Assembly: GCA_036924085.1 (NCBI GenBank)
Contig: JAVGWX010000003.1
Coordinates: 129,949,023 to 130,013,022 of the forward strand
Origin: Ariolimax columbianus
Lineage: Eukaryota; Mollusca; Gastropoda; Stylommatophora; Arionidae
Direction: 5' to 3'
Length of the DNA stretch: 64,000 nt
The position numbers and the translations under genes are program-made. Numbering within the stretch: the stretch's first letter is position 1; each line of letters begins with the position of its first letter. The notes under the pieces were generated by a model. It searched no databases. It was not told the origin of the DNA and saw nothing but the letters and a program-made list of their open reading frames with translations. Positions 56,622 to 64,000 of the stretch are shown piece after piece.

Positions 56622-56632
56622 TCTAGCTAGCA

Positions 56633-57239
56633 TACCCTGGGGAATTCTGAAACAGCCTAGCACCAACGGGAATGCCTCCACGCAAACTTAGATTCAAATA
56701 AGTGATGTAAAGTCGTTACCAAGAAATTTACATCTTGAAAAGGACTGTGTAATGAGAACTGACTGGCAGTTACACGATTTCTAAATAGCATAATTGAGGC
56801 AAAAGCTATCAATTTAACTCATTCTGAAGTTGTTCTCATTCATAGAATTATATTTATTTGTTTACAAACAAACACGTCTTTTATATTTCAAAGAAAACAA
56901 TTCTCAGTTAGATTAGTTTTCCCCGCCACCTTCAATAATTCACAAGGACACTCATCTAATCAAATTTGCCTTTACATCCAGCAACCAATATTAAGCCATG
57001 GCTGCCAATTTAATGTGGATCCCAGTAGAGCCAGATCATTCGATTCGCTAACATTTGTTATTTCCCCAAATCGTTATATCATAATTTATGTTTATAACGA
57101 ATTTATATTAACTTTTTTTAGACATAAATTGCACTTACAATAATTAACTTTGCATAATTAATGAGGTGTACATGGATACTTTTTATGTGATATCGTTTGA
57201 AAAATTGTCAAAATAAATATTATGTATACTTAAACTATT
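56633..57239. other. No recognised feature
   Basis: AT-rich sequence; no frame of note. Confidence 0.55.
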
Positions 57240-57986
57240 TTAAGAATAATCGCCGTCCATCGCAAGCGATGATGACAACAGCAGTCAGACATGTTGTGCT
57301 GCACCTCACCAGTGAGTTCGGAGCTGGCTGTATAGTCCAATTCTGGCACGGAAAATCCTTCCACATACGTAGCATTTAATGTCAGAATTGGACATGTGAA
57401 TGTCTGTTGTTTTGTCTTTACGCAATGTGAGTTTTTTCTGTACTTCGGAGGTCCGGCGCTCTTCGGCAATGGAGGTACATCTGATGGTGGTTCTACGCCA
57501 TGCCTTGCGGTTTTGTGCGTTTGCATCGATGCTGAAGCGTATCAGAGATACTATGAGGGAGTCTTGGAAACGTTTCTTTTGGCGACAGCTTGACGCAAGT
57601 CATCTTTCAGCTCATCATGCATTAGTTGTTTTTGGGATGCGGCTGTCTGGCATGCGCACGACGTGGCCGGCGCACCTGATCTGGGTCTTCTGCAACAGTG
57701 TGTAGATGCTCGTCATGTTTGTCTTCATGAGGATCGCGGTGTCTGGTACCCTATCCTTTATTTTGAACAATCTACGGAAGCTCCTTGTATGGAAGTGATT
57801 TATTTTCCTAACATGACTGTTGTACACAGTCCACGTCTCACTGGCATACAGAGGACTGGGGAGCACTTCAGCTAGGTAGACTTTCAGTTTCGTATCAAGC
57901 CTAAGACCCATCGATTCCAGACACTGTTCACAGCCTCCCAAAAGCAACACTGACCTTGAAGATTCTGTTACTGACCTCGCAGTCAA
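57230..57986 (-). pseudogene. LINE-B C-terminal region
   Basis: Frame 57986-57615: LPSPLYASETWTVYNSHVRK (the L-Y-x-x-E-T-W block), FHTRSFRRLFKIKDRVPDT, then QIRCAGHVVRMPDSRIPKTT (W-x-G-H-V-x-R-M). The downstream frame 57526-57230 covers the end and 3' region. Same blocks as LINE-B copies 1 and 2. Confidence 0.8.
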
Positions 57987-58341
57987 TAGTAGTTTCCTTG
58001 GAAAAAAGTGCTACCAAGGTACGTAAAGCTGTCTACTGATTCGAGGCACTCGTCGTTGACTGATATCTGGGTCACGATATGCGTCACTCGGGGCAGGCTG
58101 AAACATTACTTCTGTTTTTTGCTTTTTTTTTGGTTTTAATTGTAAAACCGAACATGTCGCAGGCTGCTGAGAATTTGTCCACCTATGTCTGCATGTCTCT
58201 TTCGGAGCTGGCAGCGAGGATACAGTCATCAGCAAAAAGCAAGTTCGAGATGGTTGTGTCCTTTAACTTGATGTGTGCTTGCTGTCGCCTGAGATTGAAA
58301 AGTTTTCCGTCAGTCCTGTATTTTATTTCCACTCTTTTTTG

Positions 58342-58995
58342 CTAACAACCCTGATAGCTAACGATGAGCATGGCAGCAACATTATGCTGAAGAGGGTTGA
58401 GGCCTAGTACACGGCCCTGCTTGATGCCATTTGTTGGGGCTAGTACACAGTCCTGCTTGACGCCATTTGTTTGGGCTAGTACACAGTCCTGCTTGACGCC
58501 ATTTGTTGGGGCTAGTACATAGTCCTGATTGACGCCATCTGTTGGGGCAAGTACACAGTTCTGCTTGACGCCATTTGTTGGGGCTAGTACACAGTCCTGG
58601 TTGTCGCCATTTATTAGGGCTAGTACACATTCCTGCTTGACGCCATTTGTTGGGGCTAGTACACAGTCCTGCTTGACGCCATTTGTTAGGGCTAGTACAC
58701 AGTCCTGCTTGACGTCATTTGTTAGGGCTAGTACACAGTCCTGCTTGACGCCATGTGTTAGGGCTAGTACACAGCCCTGCCTGACACCATTTGTTTGGGC
58801 TAGTACACAGCCCTGCTTGATGCCATTTGTCACAGGAAAGACATTTGACGTCTCCCTATCACTCAGCACATGAGCATTCACACCTTCGTGGAATTGTTTG
58901 ACAATCTTGGTGAATCTGCTTGGACAGCCAAATTTCCTCATGACCTTCCAAAGCTCATCTCTATTGATAGTATCAAACGCCTTAGCTAGGTCCAC
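58342..58995 (-). pseudogene. LINE-B reverse transcriptase with 12-fold motif expansion
   Basis: 217 codons open. Residues 2-10 (DLAKAFDTI) are motif A with the catalytic aspartate. Residues 11-54 are ordinary palm sequence (CPSRFTKIVKQFHEGVNAHV). From residue 55 the block (T)NGVKQGCVLAP, which occurs once in a normal LINE RT just after motif A, is repeated 12 times to residue 198 without breaking frame. NPLQHNVAAMLIVSYQGC follows, where the normal protein continues L-F-S-x-x-x-A-A-M-L. FADD lies further downstream at 58236-58225. An enzyme with about 130 extra residues at this loop is unlikely to work. Confidence 0.9.
58402..58833. repeat. 36-bp in-frame minisatellite in RT motif, 12 copies
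   Basis: Plus-strand unit gcttgacgccatttgttggg + gctagtacacagtcct. Copies differ at several positions (gccctg/tcctg, ttggggc/tagggct), so expansion is not brand new, yet no copy has a stop or frame change on the minus strand. On the plus strand the array also opens (58529-58873). Confidence 0.95.
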
Positions 58996-59460
58996 GAAAG
59001 TTATGTACAGCCCACATTGCTGCTGTTGGCATTTTTCCGGAGGTTTCCAAATACAATATGCACAGTTCCGCGACCCGATCTGAACCCACGCTTACTCTCT
59101 GGATGAAGACCATGTTCTAGGTGAGTGATCAATCTATAGATGAGAACTCGTGCGAATATCTTGCCAGCAGTTGATAGGACGGAGATTCCTCTGTGGTTAT
59201 AACAGCATTGGCGGGTTCCCTTTCGTTTGAATAAGTGGACGATGGTAGTATCCTTCAGTTCTTGTGAGACAGTCTCAGTGGTTCATATTGTGTTGTACAA
59301 TACAGTTAGTCTCTGTGTTAGGTAGGACACAACTACCTGTTTTGTAGATCTTAGCCAGTATTAAGGTCGCATCCTTCCCATTTGATAGCTGGTTGATTGC
59401 AGTTCTGACCTCCTCGATATTTGGTGGAGCGTCCAGTTCATTGTTCAGAGGTTCTGAGGT

Positions 59461-59620
59461 AGGCGTTCTATTGTCTCGCTGCAGACGGAGGACGCCTGGT
59501 TTCCATGGGTGTCTGAGGCAGGCTTTCTATTGTCTCGCTCCAGACGAAGGACGTTTGGTTTCCATGGGTGTCTGAGGCAGGTGAGCTATTGCCTCGCCAC
59601 AGACGGTGGACGCTTGGTTG
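59461..59620. repeat. 59-bp tandem repeat inside LINE-B, about 2.7 copies
   Basis: Copies start at 59461 (aggcgttctattgtctcgct), 59520 (aggctttctattgtctcgct) and 59579 (aggtgagctattgcctcgcc, partial). As 59 is not a multiple of three, the duplication alone shifts the LINE-B frame. Confidence 0.92.
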
Positions 59621-59853
59621 AGGACCGTGCGGAAGTTTTCTGCCCAGCGTTCCAGTATTCTCGGTTTGTCTGTCAGCAGTTCTGAGCCATCTGCATTCAG
59701 AATTGGAGGTCCATACGACGGTTGAGGGCCATATACAGTGTATAAAGCATCATAGAAGCGTTTTGTGTCGTTTCTATCAGCATAAAGTTGGATTTTTTCC
59801 GTCTTATTTCCGAACCACGTGTACTTCATGTTCCTGAGCTTTCCTTGGACCAC
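59527..59853 (-). pseudogene. LINE-B linker segment
   Basis: 108 residues: YADRNDTKRFYDALYTVYGP, then ILNADGSELLTDKPRILERW and AENFRTVLNQASTV, followed by AIAHLPQTP. This is the Y-x-D-x-x-D-x-K-x-F-Y ... L-x-x-K-x-x-I-L-x-R-W-x-E-H-F connector that precedes the palm in many endonuclease/RT LINEs. The frame ends in the 59-bp tandem repeat at its downstream side. Confidence 0.82.
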
Positions 59854-60075
59854 TCTTGTATGGTTGTGAACTTCATCTTTTTGACTGCAGACGATGTGTC
59901 CCTTTGATGAGCTCTAAATAGCTCATTTTTTCCTTGATAAGGGACATGATTTCTGCGTCGTTCTCATCAAACCATGTTTACGTGTCGTGTATCCAATGTG
60001 TTCAGAATCGGAGGTGTATACAGCCTCTAATGTCTTCCTCCACATTTGTCTGACCGAGCTGCAGATTATTATTTT

Positions 60076-60334
60076 AAGATTATGTCTATTTGTAGGGTTA
60101 TATGTTCCTTTTTGGTAATTGTAGCATTGTCCACAACATTTTCATGAAATTCCTTCCATAAATAGATGGCTGGGATAATTTTGTGTAAACTATTTCACTA
60201 CCGAGCACAGAGATATTTGAAACACACTAATCTACAATTGCTCAAAGAGTGAAAGCAACGTGTGCATTGTTTTTATTGTTTTCTTTTTCTCATAATTTCC
60301 TTTTTTTTTATTTCCTAATTTCTATGTCTCCACA
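60076..60334. other. Spacer between LINE-B copy 3 and LINE-A copy 3
   Basis: The two LINEs lie head to head across this short AT-rich stretch. No motif recognised. Confidence 0.5.
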
Positions 60335-60344
60335 AGAAACTGAG

Positions 60345-60759
60345 CTATATATCAGAAGAAACACAGAAACTCATTGAAGAAAGGAAACAATTAAAACTAA
60401 TGGGAAGTCAGGGGACCAACACAGCATATACAAACTGCGCAAGAAAAGTTAGAAGAAAAATAAGAAAAGATAAAAGAGGATACATAGTAGAAACTTGTAA
60501 GGATATAGAAAACCTACAACAACAAGGCAGGGAGAGAGTTGTCCTTAAGGCGATAAGAACACTGACAAGGGAATTCCGTCCGGTTCCACATTTCATCAAT
60601 GACAAAGTGGATAACACATTAACAGAAACCAAAGACATACTGAATAGATGGAAAGACTACTGCGGAACCATGTATGGAGATAACATAAATCGCTCAGTTA
60701 CCATCCTACCAAAAGATGAGAAAGAACCTGAACCAACATTGGAGGAATCAAAAGCCTGA
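60345..60759 (+). pseudogene. LINE-A linker segment, copy 3
   Basis: Open frame of 119 codons from 60400, with matching sequence upstream: NTAYTNCARKVRRKIRKDKR, YIVETCKDIENLQQQGRERV and LTETKDILNRWKDYCGTMYG. Nearly colinear with 2768-2361 minus. Confidence 0.75.
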
Positions 60760-61027
60760 AAAAGGGAAAGTTCCCAGGATGTGATGATATCCAAGCTAAT
60801 ACAAGCAGGAGGACAGGCAAGTGCTCGAGTCTATCACAAGCTGTGTAAACAGATATGGCATAGCGCCGAGTGGCCAGAAGCATGGAAGAAATCAATTTAT
60901 ATTCCCCTCCCCAAAAAAGACAACCTGAAGCTCTGCACGAACTACCAAACTATTAAAAAAGATAGAGAAAAGGTTTGAATTTGAATTTCACATAGTCCTG
61001 TCAGGTTTTAGGAAATACAGAGGAACC

Positions 61028-61560
61028 ATGGACCATATATTCAATATGGGGAATATCTACAAAAAATGTAGAGAGTTTAATGTAGACCTATACACATGTT
61101 TCATTGATTACACCAAGGCCTTAGATCTGGTAAAACATCAACAACTGTGGAAATTCATGCAGGAAATGGAGTTTCCTGTGCATATTATTCATCTCATTGA
61201 AACATTATACCAAGATCAACAAACCGCTGTCCGAAAATCTGGGCAAACATCAGATTGGTTTGCAGTACATAAAGGAAGTAAGACACGGGTGTATCATCTC
61301 ACCTTATCTATACAACAGATATGTGGAATGTAAAATGAGAAATGTTCCAGAAGACGAGAACACTTGAAGTTTCGACCCATTTACGATTGGCGGGTACGAG
61401 ATTCCAGAGTTACGATACGCAGATGATACAGTGATACTATCAAGAAGTGCAGAAGGGCTAGAGCAGCTAATTTCAGCTGAAATGGACATAGTAAAGATTA
61501 AAAGCTGTTTATAAATAAACAAAACGAAGATAATGTTCACGACGAAACACAATGTCAGCA
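61028..61560 (+). pseudogene. LINE-A reverse transcriptase, copy 3
   Basis: Frame 61028-61333 reads CFIDYTKALDLVKHQQLWKF (motif A with aspartate present and F of A-F-D changed to L) and LIETLYQDQQTAVRKSGQTS. A frame change within the R-Q-G-C block follows; the frame with YEIPELRYADDTVILSRSAE (61395-61455) holds the YADD. Inactive. Confidence 0.8.
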
Positions 61561-61625
61561 TACATTTACAGTGGGTGGTGACGATATAGATCAAGTCACT
61601 CATTTTTAATATCTGGGCTCCAGAA

Positions 61626-62178
61626 TTGACCAAAAATTGCCACTGCGCGAAAGAAATCAGAAGACTAACCATGGCAATGCACAGACTGAACAGCCTGAAG
61701 AAATTATGGCAGAGCACCAACAAAACGATAAAAGTAAAAGTCTTAAGAGCCTGTGTTTTATGTGGCAGCTTATGGCTGCGAATTATATACGATTACCAAA
61801 ACTTCCAGACAAAGAATCAAATCCTTCGAGTCAAAATATTACAGAAAGATCCTCAGAATACACTGGACAGAGAAAAAGACAAATGTAGACATTCGGCAAG
61901 AGTTGAGCATAGATGAGAATTGGTTTATCAATTCCATTATGGCTAAAAAAGCAAATACTTTGGTCACTATCAAGATACACAGCGGTCTCGACAGAACAGT
62001 GATATAATTTATGGTGCCAGGCAAAAGGGGAAGAGGTAGACCAAGAAGATGATGGCACAAAGATATCTATGAATGTCTGGGTATGAATGTGGGGGAGGCT
62101 GGAGTTTTGGCAAGGGAACGAGTTTCTTTCAGACAGACTGTGATGGGAACGATGTTCTATAAAGAACATGCTACATGA
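61626..62178 (+). pseudogene. LINE-A thumb and C-terminal region, copy 3
   Basis: Frame 61626-61916 gives MAMHRLNSLKKLWQSTNKTI. Frame 61753-62007 gives YVAAYGCELYTITKTSRQRI, KYYRKILRIHWTEKK and ENWFINSIMAKKANTLVTIK. The basic GKRGRGRPRR block follows at about 62019-62048. Confidence 0.78.
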
Positions 62179-62439
62179 TGATGATTTCCTGATTACCAAA
62201 TTTTAGAATAGGTCATCTTCAATAGTAATCACTACCAATAATAAAAGTGCAGCTTTAATTGCAATAAATGCTCCAATTTTTTTCAAATTCTTCATTTTTG
62301 TTAACGGACAATCGTCTGCATTATTTTTATAATTACTATTACACGAACTGCCAAAGCTAACGTCACCGATTGATATTCTGTACTGACAAAGACAACCTGT
62401 GTTGTCCAGGTCAGTTGTTCCTCACTTCGATGAAGTATG

Positions 62440-62640
62440 TCTTCTAACGAGCTGCTGATAAGCGCGGGACTAGAGCACTCACTTTTTTTTGGTAAACGTA
62501 CAGGGTTCAACTCCCGCCATCGGCAGCTCCAATTGACCCAGCTATAAATGTTTACCGTTTGGCTGACGGCTAGGAAAGGAACAAGACAGTCAGAAAGTGT
62601 ACTGGGTACCCTAAATCGCAAATTTCAATGAAGGCTGAAA
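62440..62640 (+). mobile_element. SINE-T2-like relic, copy 2
   Basis: Box B ggttcaactcc at 62504-62514; the box A region is damaged by a T-run (62484-62491). The body has gacccagctataaatg, comparable to the gacccagccttaaatgggtacc block of the 5.3-kb SINE-T2. No target duplication recognised. Confidence 0.55.
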
Positions 62641-62689
62641 CACTTCATCCCTAAAACAGTGTCGGCAATATAGGACTACCTTTACCTGG

Positions 62690-62940
62690 AGAGTGAACAG
62701 TGAGCTGGATTACTAGATGACCTGGGATTACAGCTTTTCATGGTTCGAGTTCACGGACGGACAGAAAAATGCATGAACGTGGTTCGTACCTGGTGCGACT
62801 GCTCATCCAGTCAACCAAACTGTAAATGGGTACCTGGAGTATGAATTAGGAAAGGTTCAAACAGCGAGGAAGGGAATTTATCACCGCACCTCACCTCACA
62901 TAGGCTGCGACTTAGTCCATGAAAAATGGTCTTCATCCCC
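62690..62940 (+). mobile_element. SINE-T2-like relic, copy 3
   Basis: Box B-like ggttcgagttc at 62742-62752 and a later aactgtaaatgggtacctgg block (62819-62838) matching the SINE-T2 body. It follows directly after copy 2 in the same orientation. Confidence 0.5.
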
Positions 62941-63039
62941 GACGGAAATTGTTGTCATTTGTCCTTTTCCTTTACATTTATCTTACAATTAAGAAGACGT
63001 GCACATACATTATTGGACCTTCATCTAGTATTACTTATT

Positions 63040-63700
63040 TAGAATCCATTAGTAAGCTTCAGTAAACAAATAAATCTTTGTCAGTAAGTCTGAACCAATC
63101 CATGACAGACTGTTTCACTTCGTCATCACTGCTGAAATGCTAAACTCATATGAATTCTTGTAGGGGTTCAAACAGGTGCAAATTGTTTCAAACGAGGTCT
63201 GATGCTGTAAGGTGTATGTGGCAACATCTCCTTGCCAAGTTGCTGTAAATGACAAAACGCAGACAAGTGCAGACTTGAACTGTTCTGTTCGGTCAAAAGT
63301 GAAAAACTCTCATGGCACCAGCGAGCACTAACCTTATGAAAATGCAAATGTTCATGAATAATAGTGTTCACCGTACCCAAAGAAAGACTGGCCTTTTGTG
63401 CAATTTTGTGACAGGTTATGCGTCGATTTACCAGGATAAGGCGTTCCACAATCTGGATATTCCCAAGAAACGATTGATGAGTTAAGAGCCATCACGGCGG
63501 GATCATCGCTCACGGATGTACGGCCTTCTCTAAAACGTTTACACCATTAAAATGTCTTACTGTGGCTGAGTGTTTCATCACCGTACTGTGATTGCAGTTT
63601 TCTGTAAATTTCGACAGGTTTCACACCTTTTTTCACAAGAAACTTCATCAAAACACGATGACACATGCAAGCACTAACAGTTTTGTCCGCCATTTTCATT
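63040..63700 (-). mobile_element. Mariner-type transposase remnant, catalytic core deleted
   Basis: The minus strand starts at 63699 or 63693 (MADKTVSACM) and reads VLMKFLVKKGVKPVEIYRKL and YGDETLSHSKTF, then a stop, WCKRFREGRTSVSDDP, and in a second frame IAQKASLSLGTVNTIIHEHL and KVSARW...LLTEQ. These are the two helix-turn-helix segments of mariner-family transposases. The next recognisable part is the C-terminal PHTPYS region and HFSSDDEVKQSV (about 63150-63120), so roughly the whole D-D-E/D catalytic middle is absent. Terminal inverted repeats were not identified. Full transposases of this type are about 340 residues; this remnant spans about 210. Confidence 0.75.
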
Positions 63701-64000
63701 TATCTGCCCTGTGAATGAAACACGTAATAAGACACAAGTGCCCTAACTAATGATAGTAGTTCCATCACACTGTAACTCATTCAGGTAGGACTAGAATAAA
63801 AATGTCCGGTTAGGTTTGAACTTCCCTCGTACAATGGTGTCCTTATTCCTTAATTGTGTGTAAAACATACTGCTATTCCTGTCGCAGCTACAGAAGTATT
63901 ATGGTGCCGTTGTCCCCTAATATACACACAAATGTGTCCTGTACCAGTAGGTCTATCTCAGATGGAACATTTCGGCCTGTCTTATTTATTTCCAAGTATT
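63701..64000. other. Flank of mariner remnant, no recognised feature
   Basis: May contain the mariner 5' non-coding end, but no inverted terminal repeat partner was found near 63.0 kb. Confidence 0.4.

Larger units (their letters stand above)
57240..60075 (-). mobile_element. LINE-B copy 3, 5'-truncated, with internal tandem expansions
   Basis: Minus-strand order: DENDAEIMSLIKEKNELFRA (about 59975-59905), linker 59853-59527, a palm-opening NQLSNGKD region near 59390, HRGISVLSTAGKIFARVLIY (about 59200-59140), HPESKRGFRSGRGT (about 59095), motif A 58995-58960, an expanded motif region, FADD at 58236-58225, SFTYLGS-like end, and the C-terminal block 57986-57526. The endonuclease is missing. Frame changes occur near 59040, 58020 and elsewhere. 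Two different tandem expansions lie inside. The 3' boundary cgtccatcgcaagcgatg at about 57250 matches the other LINE-B copies. Confidence 0.87.
60335..62178 (+). mobile_element. LINE-A copy 3, 5'-truncated
   Basis: Plus-strand order: linker (60340-60759), palm opening with VYHKLCKQIWHSAEWPEAWK (60800-60890), QAGF-type region lost, GTMDHIFNMGNIYKKCREFN and FIDYTKALDLV (61025-61130), GQTSDWFAVHKGS, YADD at 61416-61427, thumb and C-terminus to FYKEHAT (62160). The 3' end is an atgatgatg triplet run. It retains RT core sequence that copy 1 lost to a GAA run, and lacks the endonuclease that copy 1 keeps in part. Confidence 0.87.

Overview
This is eukaryotic, non-genic DNA. There is no ribosome-binding-site/operon layout, no host gene with recognisable exons, and no rRNA or functional tRNA gene. 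The window is packed with decayed non-LTR retrotransposons (LINEs), tRNA-derived SINEs, one mariner-type DNA transposon remnant, minisatellites and microsatellites. The mixture (several endonuclease/reverse-transcriptase LINE families, tRNA-headed SINEs, long minisatellite fields, moderate AT richness) suggests an invertebrate animal. A mollusc, perhaps a gastropod, is my best guess from the style of the LINE proteins, but this is inference and not proven by the sequence.

Layout. 1-6.7 kb: five LINE fragments in both orientations (one pair head to head at 3.3 kb) plus a SINE with clear target-site duplications. 6.96-16.6 kb: a field of tandem repeats. A 28/29-bp minisatellite is interrupted by ten and a half copies of a 315-bp, A-tailed unit, followed by a 57-bp array (21-22 copies), then 32-bp, 33-bp, ~39-bp and 22-bp arrays. 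17-27.7 kb: mostly anonymous AT-rich DNA with 23-bp and 46-bp minisatellites, an RNase H fragment, a copy of an unclassified ~370-bp dispersed repeat (family A) and a LINE-B tail. 27.7-29.3 kb: a CR1-like LINE. 31.3 kb: two units related to the 315-bp satellite. 34.3-35.1 kb: two arrays with alternating higher-order structure. 35.1-50.9 kb: the densest LINE region, including a 3.8-kb RNase H-bearing LINE (LINE-C) bracketed by a 14-bp duplication and a young 5'-truncated copy of the same family bracketed by a 12-bp duplication. 51.9-56.6 kb: two SINEs with target-site duplications, and a LINE fragment sitting inside a 26-bp minisatellite. 57.2-62.2 kb: a LINE-B element whose reverse transcriptase contains an in-frame 12-fold expansion of a 12-residue motif, then a third LINE-A copy. 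62.4-64 kb: SINE relics and a mariner transposase remnant with its catalytic core missing.

No gene here works with another in a pathway. The repeated theme is mechanistic: mobile-element sequence becomes tandemly repeated (315-bp array, 36-bp and 59-bp repeats inside LINE-B, 27-bp repeats inside a SINE, 41-bp duplication inside another LINE), and dispersed elements sit inside older minisatellites. All protein assignments come from reading conserved motifs by eye in the translated frames; LINE clade names are tentative. I use LINE-A, LINE-B, LINE-C, SINE-T1, SINE-T2 and family A as local labels only.
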